Part shown: piece by piece, positions 34,245 through 45,960 of the stretch | How the letters are laid out: every line of letters begins with the position of its first letter | Position numbering within the stretch: the first letter of the stretch is position 1 | Assembly (NCBI RefSeq): GCF_000143415.4 | Contig: NW_003314348.1 | Coordinates: 501,593-549,601 of the forward strand | DNA length: 48,009 nucleotides | Direction: 5' to 3' | From: Selaginella moellendorffii | Taxonomy: Eukaryota; Streptophyta; Lycopodiopsida; Selaginellales; Selaginellaceae | Made by a program: the position numbers and the translations under genes | Notes under the pieces: generated by a model | Database searches by the model: none | Told to the model about the DNA's origin: nothing | What the model saw: the letters and a program-made list of their open reading frames with translations, nothing else

Positions 34245-35907
34245 TCATTTACCATACGCGGATGGCCGCGGGGATCGCTGCTGGTACGTGGCTATCTGCG
34301 CCGGCCTCGCGTTGCCGTTGCCATTCCTGTGCTGGTGGTGGCTCCCGTTTTGCTGCACGAACTGCGGGTGGTATCTAAAGTTTGCGGCGGCGGAGCTCGA
34401 GTGATGGTTGTAGGACGAGCTGCCCATGTCTTTCGGGTTCTGGAGCGGCTCCAGAGCCACCACCACCTCGCTCATCAGCGGCCTGCTCTTGGGGTCCCGG
34501 CTGATGCACTGGTGCGCCAGCATCGCCGCCTTCTGCAAGCCTTTGATCGAGTAGTGCCCCTCGAGGCGGGGGTCGATGAGCCGGAACAGCTTCCTCTTCT
34601 CGCTCAGGAACGGTCTGGCCCATTCCACCAGGTTGTGCTCGCCGCTCGGCCGGTTCTTGTCCATGGATCGTCGCCCCGTCAGGATCTCCAGCAAAACAAC
34701 GCCAAAGCTATATACATCGCTCCTAGGTGTCAAGTGACCTGCAAAGCCGGAAAGGCATGAGTCGCAAGCTCTCACTCTCGCAAGATCGTCGAAACGGCTG
34801 AAGAAACGAAAGACAGCTTCACTCGAGCAAGAACGAGAAGAAAAAGTACCTGTCATTACGTATTCTGGAGCTGCATAGCCATAAGTCCCCATTACGCGCG
34901 TCGAAACGTGCGTTTTGTCACCTTCCGGACCATCCTTTGCCAAACCGAAATCCGACAGTTTGGCAGTGTATTCCTGGAGAATAAGTCGTGTAAACTAAAC
35001 CGGAAAATCCTATCACAGCGGCAGCACACGTACATGGTCCAGAAGAATGTTGGATGTCTTGAAATCTCGATAAATAACTGGCCTGGAAGCGCCCTCGTGA
35101 AGAAACGCTAGACCCTTTGCAGCCCCGAGCGCGATCTTCATCCTGGTGGCCCACGGAAGCGGCAATGCGGCACCTACAAGAAAGAGATCACGAACTGGTT
35201 GGATGAGCACGAAAGAAAACTGACAAGCTTACGTCTAAACAGATGATTCTCGAGGCTTCCGCGAGGCATGAACTCGTAAACAAGGAGCCGCTGATCATCC
35301 TCGGCGCAGTAGCCAATCAACCGGACGAGATTCGGGTGATGGAGCTGCCCAAGAAAATTCACCTCTGCCTGCAAAAGAACATTTTTTTTCTCCTGTTGGA
35401 GTTAAATATCATCCAAGTTCTTACCAGCCACTCTCTGTGTCCTTGCAAACCCTCGGGATTGAGCTGCTTCACCGCTACAACTAGTCCTGTTCCAGGCTTG
35501 ACAGCTCCTGTCCCATTCTCATCTATCCATCCCTTGAAAACACTTCCAAATCCCCCTTCACCCAGCAGACTGTCGGGTCGGAAGTTCCGTGTGGCGGATC
35601 TCAGATCGGTGAAGCTAAAAATTCGAAGATGAGCCCCTTGCCTGACTTCGTTGGAACCTGGATTGGAGGGGTCACTCACTGACCCATTGGCGGACAAGGA
35701 CCCCTTCTCGGATGCCTGGCTAGGCTCTGTGGCTGGCTCGACTTGACCTGTTCGAAGTCACAAAGCTTTTAAGCGAGCGAGAGGGAAAAAGGAAAAAGGT
35801 AAAACGAAACAAACCGAGCTTGCGCTTGAATTTCGGGAAAACTCACCAGAATTCCTGGCGTTGCCGTGTGAAGAAACCAAGCTAGTTCCACTCCAGCAGT
35901 TTCCCAT
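34245..35907 (-). CDS. RLCK-VII receptor-like cytoplasmic kinase (PBL/APK1 type)
   Basis: Six exons (35907-35847, 35747-35425, 35368-35233, 35173-35034, 34973-34850, 34738-34245) give 425 residues. The protein starts MGNCWSG, with Gly2 and Cys4 in the usual place for N-myristoylation and palmitoylation, so plasma membrane attachment is expected. Kinase motifs are [43 protein letters not shown] (the family's YRD variant), [23 protein letters not shown] (split), [11 protein letters not shown] and [17 protein letters not shown]. The tail is His/Asn-rich. These kinases relay signals from receptor kinases in immunity and development; the upstream receptor is unknown. Confidence 0.93.
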
Positions 35908-36417
35908 GAAGAACGAGCTCAAGCATGTACACATATCCCCTCTCTAGTCCATTCCCACCGCATTTACCACTGATCGCTTCTCGGAAACCCCTCTCGCAAT
36001 CGGCTGGCCGCCAGGAACGAGCTCTGCCGCCGCCGCCGCTGCTGCCACAGCACAAACCAAACCTAGAGCTAGAATCATAGCTGCTGGCGCGCCATAGGCG
36101 ACGAAACCACTCACACTCATCGATGCCGCTGGCCGATGCCGCGCTGCGCCTAGACCTTGCCCCCGCGCATCAAAACCCTAAGCGCCAGTGCCAGTGTAGC
36201 GCCCGAGTGACGCCCCTGTGTGCGTGTGAGTGTGTGCGAGTATGAGAGAGTGTGAGAGTACACAAAGGGTAAGGGTATCTGGGCGTAAGCCTCGGTGTAA
36301 ACAGACACTCCAGCCGCCCTGTCCTTAAGCGACACGAGGTCGCCGGCTCAATTCCAGCCAATCTACCGGCTAGAAAAAATAGGTCTGCGTTTCGATTCTC
36401 TTCCCCGTGCGTTGGCT
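35908..36417. other. Divergent promoter region with tRNA-like/SINE-like segment
   Basis: Space between the RLCK start and the NDUFB2-like start on opposite strands. AAACCCTAA at 36173-36181 is a telo-box. The stretch 36220-36360 contains GT/GAG-rich low complexity and then GGCTCAATTCCAGCC (36344-36358), which resembles a tRNA T-arm/B-box with two deviations. I do not call a tRNA because no anticodon arm or acceptor stem is convincing. Confidence 0.4.
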
Positions 36418-36790
36418 ATGGCGAGCTCGGGCCCTCCGTATCCATGGGAGCCTCCCACGAACATCCCCATCCATGGCCCAAGCCCTAAGCGCTGGCAAGT
36501 TCTAACGGGGCGCTACATGTGTGCGGTGATGTGGTGAGTCTCTCTAGTGTGATCGATCTATGGGAAAAATTTTATTTTGGCTCCCCAGGTTTTGGATCTT
36601 CTATCGATTCAAAGAAGACGGCGATGTGCTGCTGGTAAGCTCTCTAGAGACTAGATTTTCACCTCTGAGATCTCTCTCTTTTCTCTCTCGTTCAGGGATT
36701 TCGTCACAAATGGGAACCCAGAGTAAGCGAAGCTACATTGAAACAATCTTTACATTTTCTGTTCTATAGGGAGGAGGTGGTCATCACTGA
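36418..36790 (+). CDS. Complex I subunit NDUFB2-like (plant B8 type)
   Basis: Four exons, 36418-36533, 36589-36634, 36696-36722 and 36770-36790, make a 69-residue protein. It contains SPKRWQVLTGRYMCAVMW followed by FWIFYRFKEDGDVLL and GFRHKWEPR, ending GGGGHH. The plant mitochondrial NDUFB2/NDUB2 subunits share this pattern (short, one membrane helix, CAVMWFW core, RH.W motif and a Gly/His tail). The last coding exon is only 21 nt, and the third is 27 nt. The protein is a one-helix accessory subunit in the membrane arm of complex I. The gene is convergent with the CCCH gene to its right. Confidence 0.82.
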
Positions 36791-36920
36791 TCTAAACTTG
36801 GGCGGAATAAGCAGTGATCTTTCTAGTTTGTACCTTTTGATGCTCTGGAATTTCAAAAGCTTTCCAATTGCCAGGAGAACAAACATCCGAGGGTTTAATA
36901 AAAGATCTCGGGAACTTTGT

Positions 36921-38462
36921 CTAAGTATCGCCACCTACGCCCGAACTAGCTAGCCTAGCTTCCAACTCGTTGAGCTCGTCCTCGTCCAGATCATCGTCCT
37001 CAACGTCTGGAATCGCTTCGTCGTCCTCGTCAATCTCGGCTGGATCCACAGACGCTGACGACGATCCAGCAGCAGCAGTTGCGGCGGTATCAGTTGCCTG
37101 CAATGAAAAACAGAAACTTTGAGACATCTACAAGCTCCCATAGCCGGAGTTACCTTCGCATCCTGAGCTTTGGAGCTACTTCCGGGTTCCCCTTCGTCTC
37201 TCTCATACTCGTCGCAAGCCTCCAAATCGTCGACAAACAAGCTTGCGTCAGAGGCAAAGAGTTCTCTTCCACTGCAACAACAGAAACGCATTAGCGCTCT
37301 AAAAGTGAAAACCACACCATACCTCATTCTGTCATTCTTCGCTCGTTCAGCCCTCTTCTGTGCCAACATCGCTTCCCTTTCCTGCTCCTTTCTCTTCTTC
37401 CATTCGCTGAAGATCGTAGCATTTAGAGGGGTGGTCGTCGAAACCTTTGTTCGCTGCAACAGGGAAACAGAGCTCTTAGCACGTAAAAAGCTCATCCAAA
37501 GAGTACCTGTTCTTCGATCTCCTCTTCAATGCTTAGTTTCTCAGCTTCCTCCTCCAACAACGCCTTCATTTGAGACTTCAGAACGTACCCTGGTGGCAAC
37601 GCATGTCGGTAATGGCAGTCTTTACCACCATTGGGACACACCCAGAACCAGCCATACTGCTTCTTCTCAACGGCATCCAGGAAGTACTTGCACACCTGAA
37701 AGTTTGCAACGTTACTACAAGATCCCAGAACAAAAGCCAAAGACATACTATCTCAGTTGGTTTGTTGTTCATGTACTCTTTCCCTTTGGATTCCACAACC
37801 TTCTCCAGCGTCTCCTGGTCCCATTCTTCCATGGTCTCTGCTCACGAGCACGGAAAGGAAAATCAGAATAGAAAAGCTCGGGCTAAGACAACTCACCGTT
37901 ATCACGCTGGTCACTGTAGAGGTCGATCTTCTCTCCCTTTCTCTCCACATTGAGATCATGAGAGTACTTGCACTTGAATCCCTTGGCGCACTGTCCCCTC
38001 CTGAAAAACTCGCAAACGACTGACTTTGGATCGACACCTGAAATCGAGTACAGCTGCTACTGGTTTTAACGTATAATAGCGTGGGGAAAAAAGCTTCTTG
38101 CAGACACTCACCAACTGGAACTTTCGGCTGGCTGATGGCAACCTTGAAGAGCTCATTCAGCTCCTTCTCCCGCTGAGTTTCCTCTTCCTTCTTTTTCTGC
38201 GAATTTCCCAAAACAAATCCCCGGTGAGAGAGAAAAACCCACGTTCCAACAAAATCCAGACCTTCTGAGCAGCTTTGGGATCCTCCTCGCGCTTGACACG
38301 AGACTGCACGGATTGCTGGAGGCTCGCCACATACTTCTGGACATTCTTACTCTTGTTCTTGTTCTTGAGCCCAAATGTCTTGTCCTCCACGAGCTTCTGC
38401 TTCTTCGCCAAATCGGCCTTCTGCTTCTCCTTGGACCCCTTGTCGGCGGCTTTCGGAGGCAT
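36921..38462 (-). CDS. CCCH zinc finger protein, ZC3H15/TMA46 (DFRP1) type
   Basis: Eight exons (38462-38262, 38196-38112, 38037-37897, 37837-37749, 37695-37507, 37453-37323, 37271-37154, 37097-36921) give 376 residues. It starts [15 protein letters not shown] and has two CCCH fingers: [20 protein letters not shown] and, further on, [20 protein letters not shown]. The linker [11 protein letters not shown] and the later acidic region ending [15 protein letters not shown] match DFRP1/ZC3H15. This factor binds the developmentally regulated GTPase DRG1 and ribosomes, so a role in translation is inferred. The conserved N-terminus MPPKAADK and telo-boxes at 38537-38549 and 38564-38573 support the start. 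Confidence 0.9.
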
Positions 38463-38619
38463 TTCTTCGCGGAGATGAATCAACCAATCGATCGAGCCGC
38501 GCTGCCCTTGCGCCGATCAGCGCCTCCACTTCCCAAGCCCTAACCCTCATCAAAGAGAGCAAAAGCCCTAAACAAAAATGCTAGCTTGCTTTCTCAAAGA
38601 GGAAAAGGGGGGTTTTTTA

Positions 38620-38958
38620 TCACTTCTTCTTCTTGCTATGGCGATTTCTCCGTCGGAGCTTCTTGTGCTTGTGCTTGTTCATCTTCTTTCTTCTCTTCTT
38701 CTTCACGCTGCTCGCTTCGATCTCAATCTCGTCGCCATCGTGACCGGGCAGCCAAATTCCCTCTCCGGTCAGCGAATCCACATGAATGTAGCTCGATCCC
38801 TTGTTGATCTCCACCTTATCGAAGCAGTTCCTCTCAAATCTCCCATCTTCCCCGATCCAAGCGCCGGTTCTCGGTAGCAAATGACTCGGCGCAGCTACAA
38901 ACCTCTTGACAGCCCACGCCGCGATCGCGCGCCTCGAGCACAAGCTTCTCAGCATCAC
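38620..38958 (-). CDS. Mitoribosomal protein mS38/COX24-like (AURKAIP1 family)
   Basis: Intronless, 112 residues. The first 30 residues (RSLCSRRAIAAWAVKRF) look like a mitochondrial presequence. A short middle part (YIHVDSLTGEGIWLPGHDGDE) is followed by an extremely basic C-terminus, VKKKRRKKMNKHKHKKLRRR and a Lys tail, the signature of the mS38 (DUF1713/COX24) family. This protein coats the decoding region of the mitochondrial small ribosomal subunit. The telo-box at 38961-38972 lies just upstream of the start. Confidence 0.75.
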   Translation of the reverse strand: MMLRSLCSRRAIAAWAVKRFVAAPSHLLPRTGAWIGEDGRFERNCFDKVEINKGSSYIHVDSLTGEGIWLPGHDGDEIEIEASSVKKKRRKKMNKHKHKKLRRRNRHSKKKK

Positions 38959-39062
38959 AAAGCCCTAAACCCGCGTAGCCAAGAGCCCTAGAAAACAGAG
39001 TGTATTATTCACATGAATATGCTGCCATTTTAAATTCAAACTCTTTGTGTGTAACACTGTCG

Positions 39063-42000
39063 CTATAAATCCAAGCACTCCTCGTAGAGCTCGTTGAGAA
39101 GCTCGGCCTCCACCTCCACGCCTATCGCCTCCACGAAATTTTGGAGCTCCATCCATCGATCACCCTTCATCAAATACTTCTCGATCAGATTCTCCACCGT
39201 GTGCTGTAAATCTTCGCCCTGGGGGTACACGAAGTAATCCGAGAGCTTCGACCACACCTCGGCCACCAGGAGTCCTCCGCCAGGAACAGTCCGGACAGTC
39301 GAAAGCCACGGATCACACACGAACTTGTGTGTCAAGATCTCGTCCACCATGTCGAAGAGATGCCGCCGTTTCATGCTCGAGATCTTCGTCGTCTCTGCTG
39401 TGGAGACGTCCTCGGCTTGGGTCCTGTAGAATCCTTCCAGCTGCTGGAACAGCATCGGGTCCAGAGCATGCGCCTGAGAGTGCTGCTCCACCAAAAAGCT
39501 GCCGCTGCCACTGTTCTTGATCAAGCCTGACGCGAGAAGGATGTTCTTCACGTAGACCTTCTGGCCGTCCTCCTCCTTGCACTTTTCCAGCTCCAGCCAT
39601 TGGAGGTGGCCAGTGTCGTTCGAGCTTACACTTGTCTCGAGCTCGGGGTGTTGTTTCTCTTCCACAACAACCTTGTCCACAACCACGTCCGAAATCTCAA
39701 GACCTTCTTGATCGTTGTCATCCCACTTCAAGCGACGGAGATGAATTCGCAGCTCTGCCAGAAACGAAGTCTTTGTTTGCTTTCAAGCAGAAAAGGAGAA
39801 CTCACCTTCCAGTTCCGAGCTGATCGTATCGAAGTCAACATGACCAGGACTCTCCTCAAAAGAGGACTCCAAAACGGATATTGGACTTGGTTGTCCACTG
39901 TTGTCGCTGCTTATGGATGTCTCGTCAACGTCCACAGCTTCGACGACGTCTGTAGTCGTCGGACTGGCTTTAACGAGCTCCTCCTCTTCTTGCGAAACCT
40001 GCAGCAATTGGCCCTGCCATCAATCCGAGAAAGAAAAAAAAGACAAGAAATAGTATGTTGACTAACCTCCTCTTTGTGACGCCAGCTTGAAACTTCCGAA
40101 GACAAATGTGAAGTTTCAGGAACCGACTGCTTGCTATAATCAGTTTCTTCTTCGCACGGACTGGCAGAAACTGTGGGAACGCTGTTATTTGACGAAAGAA
40201 ACGCCGAAGGCGATCTCGAAACATCTGTCTCTGGCTGGGATACTGCTTCCGAAACACCGATGTCTGCTGTATACTCGGACTCTAACGTGTCCCTTGAATC
40301 GCTACACTCAAGAGAAGCCTCGTTTTCCCCCTGTGACTCGAATCCAGAAGTTTTCAGAAGAAAGCTTCCCCCATATCCCAGCAAGTCGCTACCGGGAACG
40401 GCCTCATCCAAACTATAATCCCCTACCTTAGCACCCGCATCGTCTTGTACAGTATTTGTAAACTCCCTGTTAGTGAGATCTACGTTGTTTTTCCTAGCTT
40501 CAGAAGGCTGGCTTCTAGCTTTCCGGAAAGAATCGCCAAGCTTGTGAGATGTCTCGGGCAATACTTGTTGATTCTTTCGAATTCTATCCTTCCTTACCAC
40601 CTGTTTGCTTATGCCACTTGAAGAGACTATCTCCCTGTTCTGTGCTTCAGAGACTTTACTTATCCGGCTGCTAACGGACTGGTCAGGCACCAAAACAACG
40701 ATGCCCTTCGACACAGGTCGTGGCATTGGCGGAGAACTCCCAGAAGCTTGCTGCCTCGGACGACTTGGTTTTTTCTGTACCGAAGAAAGCGAAGCCTTGA
40801 AGCCTGTATCCTCCACAGCCTCAACTTGAGGCTTTGGTCTCCTACTAGTTCTCCCAGTAGGCGTTGTTACCCCGTCACCCCTCAAGAATTCACTTCCACC
40901 GCCGAGTCTTGGACCGTCCGAGTTATCAAGTGTCACGTTTAGTCTCTTGCCAGCACCCTGTTCTTGTAGAGCATTCCTCGCCAAGTCTCGCACCACGCTT
41001 TCCCGGACTTGACGAGCGATTTCCTTGGCAATCTCCCTGGGATTGGCAGCGCCTTCATTCCTGGAAGTATCCGCAATCCTCCTCATATCATCGCAAGCCT
41101 CTGTTACCCTCCTAGAAGGAATAGTTTCATCCCGGACGCTGTTTGCATATGGTCCTGGAGAAAAGCTGGCCGATGTAGGACTCGCGTTTCGGTTCGGACT
41201 CGGCTTGAGAACAACTATCCTCGTCGGAGCTTGGTTGTCAGGGACCAAATTCTTTATGATGTCTTCGCCAGCTCCAACCAAGTTGGAATGCCTGGAGAAA
41301 TTTTTGAGTGCATCTTCTCTTCTACCCTCGATAACTTTCCTGACAATGGGATTCCTGAGCCCCTCCGGTACTGGCCTGTCAATAGCAACGTTTCTGTGTG
41401 CGACTCCGGGAGTTTTTTCGATATGTTTACCGAGAACCGAGTCCTGATCCTCAACGTACTTCAGGAAAGCATCTCTGTTGGTCTGGAAGAAGTCGATCGC
41501 GTCTAAAAACTCCTTGGACTGATTCAGCTGCTGATTTGCTGCAAGCCACCTTTTGTCTGAGAGTTTTTCCCCAGTTAGCAAACGCGTCGCTTCGTTCAAC
41601 TTCTCCCGCACAAGCATCTGTTTGAGAGCTAGCTGCCGCTTCATCTCCTCTATCTCAAACACATCTGGTAACTCTCTTGCTGCCCCTCGCTTTTTGTTGT
41701 CCGAACCCCGAGGACGATTAAACTTTGCCTTGTCTTCCACATAGTAAGATTCCTGGACCGGCAGTACCACTGTAGCTACTGGAGGAGCCTGCTTAAACTC
41801 GTTTTGCCTTCTCGACTGTTTCTCCACTGCCTGCTTTGGAGTCACTTGGTCTCCCCCTTTCTTCTTGGCCTGCTTCGCCGGGACTGATTCGTTGGGGAGA
41901 GTATCCAAACCCATGAGCCGAGCGACCACGTTTGGGGGCCGAAAGTCCATATCCCTGCCGCTGTGAGCCTTGAGTACATACTCGCTTCCCCCATGCACGA

Positions 42001-42359
42001 AGTTCATCTTCTTGTCAGGCGTCCTAGAGTTGGTCCGAGTTGTCTGCAAAAACAACAACTTAGCCACAACCAAAAAATCAGAACTTCTTTCACCACGCTA
42101 GTACTTACTTCCCCCTCCTCGCGCTTGGCTCTCGACTTCGGCGAATCTCTTCCCTTGTAGAGCTTGTCCATTTGGTAATCTGAAAGAAACACAGAAAAAA
42201 AAATCACGGTTTTTGCTACCAACACGAGTCGATCTACTTACCGAGAGCGATCCTCCTGTCATCGGGTAGCCTCTTTCCCGAGAGAGTTTCATTGAAGTCG
42301 AAGAGATGCATTCCACTAGCTGGGCCACCTCTGTCCGCGTACCTTCCCTCTCGAGCCAT
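39063..42359 (-). CDS. DUF3741/DUF4378 protein, TRM/LONGIFOLIA-like
   Basis: Five exons (42359-42242, 42179-42109, 42043-40067, 40013-39806, 39754-39063) add to 1021 residues, phases consistent. The N-terminus MAREGRYADRGGPASG leads to the DUF3741-type VARLMGLDTLPNES motif. A long Ser/Arg/Asp-rich, mostly disordered middle follows. The C-terminus is the DUF4378 domain: FDMVDEILTHKF, STVRTVPGGGLLVAEVWSKL and a final VENLIEKYLMKGDRWMEL. TRM proteins bind TON1 and PP2A and organise the cortical microtubule array; LONGIFOLIA members control cell elongation. TON1 binding is inferred from the family only. Confidence 0.85.
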
Positions 42360-44392
42360 GAACAGAACCCGCGGCTACTAAATGGCTAGCCAAGCCTCTG
42401 CTAAAGCAGCTCCTGCGAAGGGCGTTGAGCTGAGAGTTGTGGATCCAGCATTTCTTTCCATAGCACCCATCACGCAAAGACAAGGCGCCTTCACTCCAAA
42501 GCAACAATTCCACAGTGATCTCATGTGCGTTTCGTTTTGATCCCGAGGCTCAAAATTTTTCCCCCTCCCAGCACGATCACCACAGCCTGCATTTTCCCAG
42601 CTAGATGTCGCAGATCCAAGCGCTGCCGAAACGCATCGCTAGCTCCTGAGAAGCCCTAAAATCGGAGCTCCAAAACCTGGATGCAAATCCCGTAATAATG
42701 TATCGAATCCAAATCCTGGAACCGCTGATCCCAGGAACCCTAGTCCGCCGCGTGACGAGAGGAGAGGGGTAATGCCAAAAAACGCAATGTGGCAGCCTAG
42801 GCCTCCATAGCCGGCACCAGAAACAGCCACAGTTGTTCTAAACAGGGTGCCGAATACGGTCACGCCACGTGTCCGCGTCGCGCCCTTCGCATCTCGACCG
42901 TCCGGGACCATATAGTTAACATGTCATTGTTTGCGCAAATCTAAGAATCACGACCACAACAATAGTTAAATGTCCTTGCTTAAATCACAGCATTGCCATT
43001 GTTGCTATTGCCTCTCCAACCTTATGCGCGATTCGTACACGAAGAGCCTTGGTACGGACTGGCACTGGTGGGTGAATTTAAAGACTTCCATGTTCCAGGC
43101 GGTCCCATTTTTGGTCACACCTTTCCTTTTTGTGATTGTGGATGTTATGTCCTTGTCAAGAAATTTATGTCCATTACACTCTTCTAGCCATGCAACACCG
43201 CCATTTTAGATGTTTCCATTCCTTGGAATGCCTTACGATCTTCCAATTAGCTCAAAACACTTGCGGTGGTCTCGAGCTCAATTTCCTAAGCGACCAGCTT
43301 TTCTGTTTCTCTGCTGTACTGCTGTTGTGCCCAGAGAGAGGTGTATGATCGCTCAAGCTCAAGCATGCGTCCGGGCTCTCGTTTCTTGGCACCTCACAGC
43401 ATTGCTATTATTTCTCTGCACGTTCCAGCAGAGATCCGCTAAGCAAAACTTTGGGTGTTTTCCTGTTTATTAAGTGCCAGAAGATTGTTAAGGTGGTTGA
43501 GTCTCTATTTGGGATAAATGTTTTAAATATCTTCAAATATATATTAAAACTACTATTTTGAATATAAAACTAAATCGGTTTATTTTATGCTACATTGATC
43601 CAGATTTAATTAAGAATATTATTATTTTCTTAACAGTGTCAGATTAAAAAATATACAAGAATATATTCAGGTATATGCTTAGGTTTTCTAAACCAAACCA
43701 AAAAACAAAACTCTAAACTCTAAAAATTTTATACCCACTAACAGCAAATAAATTACATCTCTGGATGGCTTGCAATGTTGGCACTGGTAAATGCTGGCTG
43801 GGAGAGTGATGTGTTCTAGCATCTCCTTTTGCAGTTCCTCTCCTTAGATTGCAGCATTGAGTTCTAAAACTCTAATGTCCTCAAGCTCACTCTTTAGAAG
43901 GCTGCCCGCCACCACATTGTACTAGAGGCCCCAAGGAGACTCATGAGAGTGTTCCAAATCCCGGACGTCCAGCCCAGTGGAAGCAATCCAGAAACAAAAT
44001 CTTCTCAAGCCAGGAGTGGGCATTCCCCTCAAGAAGCTGAGAAAGGCTGTGAAGAATATAGCTTACGGTTTGACGACCTCAAGGATCATCAAAAGCAGTG
44101 ATTCTGGCTCCCATCACTGTGCCAGAATTAAGCTTCGATCATGGTGGCCTAGTCTTTACTGCTCATGCCATCAAACATGCGATCAAGATCCCACAGTTGG
44201 CATACATCACCATCAATGAAGTCTCCACAACCAAGTCCCAACTAATTTCAAAAGGACCTGGCATGGCTGGCAAGGATCCATCAATAGCATGGCCTTAATC
44301 TAGAGTTTGGATCTTAAAATACTGCAAGAGCAGGTTGGAGAGCCAAATAAAGTTGCTGGTTAAGTTCATCTCGTGGAAAGTCCTAATTGCTG
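42360..44392. other. 5' leader of the DUF4378 gene, then AT-rich intergenic DNA
   Basis: 42360-42900 is GC-balanced and holds a telo-box-like AGCCCTAAAA (about 42653), consistent with a promoter/leader. After 42950 AT content increases. A 64-residue open frame at 42993-43187 contains GPIFGHTFPFCDCGC, protein-like but without a known domain. Another frame around 44098-44298 (ITVPELSFDHGGLVFTAH) is likewise unrecognised. These may be transposon pieces. Confidence 0.45.
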
Positions 44393-44475
44393 GGAGATTA
44401 CATGGTTTTTCCCAGCATTTATCCCACCCTTGCAATTCTTTGGGGTAAATGCTGGAAAAACACCATATAATCTCC
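44393..44475. ncRNA. 83-nt hairpin, candidate miRNA-type foldback
   Basis: Two arms of 33 nt (44393-44425 and 44443-44475) are nearly perfect reverse complements with a 17-nt loop. About 29 of 33 positions pair, with one mismatch block and single-base bulges. Arms read GGAGATTACATGG..CAGCATTTATCCC and GGGTAAATGCTGG..CCATATAATCTCC. Size and pairing suit a plant miRNA precursor. It could instead be a small MITE. No promoter or target is identified, and the expressed strand is not known. Confidence 0.45.
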
Positions 44476-45676
44476 CCTATGAACGAATATGGCATATATA
44501 TAAGTGTGCATGATATGGACAATGCAATATTTGAGATAATATTGGCAACTACCATTCGTAGATTGAGTTTGAGCTTGTTGCCCCTGGAAGATTTTATGTT
44601 AGATTGCACTCCTTGGGTATTACCTTCACCATTATCAGCCTGTCCTTCACATATTATTTTATCTAGACAACTTACATTAAGGTTTTTTTTTTAAATACTG
44701 ACAAAGAAAGATGCTTGATTGATCTTAACTTTCACAAACAAAATTTAAACTATTATTTTGAAATGGCTTATGAAAACAGAATTGTTTTTGGGAATTTCCA
44801 TTTCTTAATTTCATATTAAAGTCCTATCAAATAATCTAGATTAAATTAGTAACCTGTATAGTATATAAATAAATATTAACTGAATTGATAAAAGATGTAA
44901 TTTATTTGTTTTAGTTGTCAAATAAATATTTTAATTTGAAATATGAAAAGGGAATACAAAAAATGTACATATCAATTAGCCCAAAAACCTTAGTTTATAT
45001 ACAAAAGCGAGTGGTCCGAATTAAAACCAATCCAACATCTACCAAAATCCCACTATAGTAATATTAGTATATGGCATCATAATTATACATTTGGACCTTA
45101 CATCATCCCCTCCTCTCAAAATAATGGAAGACCATTAAGGTTCTCTTGTGGATGGGCCAGGATGTGGGAGAACGTCAGGAGGAGGCATCAATAGATTTGT
45201 AGGTAGTATTAGCTATTGTTAATCCCTTTATATGAAGTGTTTCAACTGTTACTGTAGCGCATGTGATCATGGGATGAGATTTGGATATACTGTCACCGTG
45301 GATCCTTGGAACCTTGGGGGATAAAATAGCCACTAAGGGCTCTCTCATCAAGCAATTGCCCCTTTTTCAGTTGGCTTAAGGGGAGAGAGATAAAGTGTGC
45401 TACAGTTACACATGTATAATTTATGGAGGATTGGCTTGTTAGGTGTCATATCGAACCTTATAAATTTGTGGTTTAACTTGCCGCAACACCTAATATAGTC
45501 CTTTCCATTGAGCAAGGAGCCCTTTAAATAAACCACGTACTATAAAATGGGGAAAATAAACTAACACAAAGTCATCCATTTTGTGCTCCACAATGTAAAG
45601 AACCGACTCCCTGAGATGTCGTAGGCTAAAGGATCCCCGAAAGCATGACCGAAATGACAAAGAGTTCATTGGATGG
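44476..45676. other. AT-rich intergenic DNA, no gene seen
   Basis: Long AT-rich stretch with A/T homopolymers (a poly-T run near 44682-44692). No coding region, RNA gene or clear repeat is recognised. Confidence 0.5.
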
Positions 45677-45960
45677 GACCGAGTCGAAGATTGAGTCCAA
45701 GACCAACTCTGAGACCGAGTTTGAGATAGAGTCTGAGATCGAGCTCGAGGCCGAATCAGAGACCGAGTTCGAGACTGAGTTCAAGACCAAGTTCGAGACA
45801 AAGTCCGAGACCCAAATCGGGTCCGAGACTGAGTCCGAGGTCGAGTCCGAAGTAGAGTCCAAGATCGGGTCCGAGATCAAGTCCGAGATCGAGTTCGAGA
45901 CCGAGTCCGAAGTCGGGTCCGAGATCGAGTCCAAGATCGAGTCCAAGACTGAGTCCGAAT
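45677..45960. repeat. 12-bp degenerate minisatellite (GAGTCCGAGATC type)
   Basis: Roughly 24 degenerate copies of a GAGTCCGAGATC-like unit. Because 12 is a multiple of three, both strands stay open: the plus strand reads Glu-Ser/Glu-Thr-Glu repeats and the minus strand Asp/Ser repeats. I interpret the open frames as by-products of the repeat. Confidence 0.85.

Noticed and set aside
36150-36361. tRNA gene or small protein in the RLCK/NDUFB2 promoter
   Set aside because: Only a T-arm-like piece is visible, without a complete cloverleaf; the open frame is low complexity.
42639-42911. A Gly/Arg-rich 90-residue protein upstream of the DUF4378 gene
   Set aside because: No motif, and it overlaps the likely promoter/leader with a telo-box.
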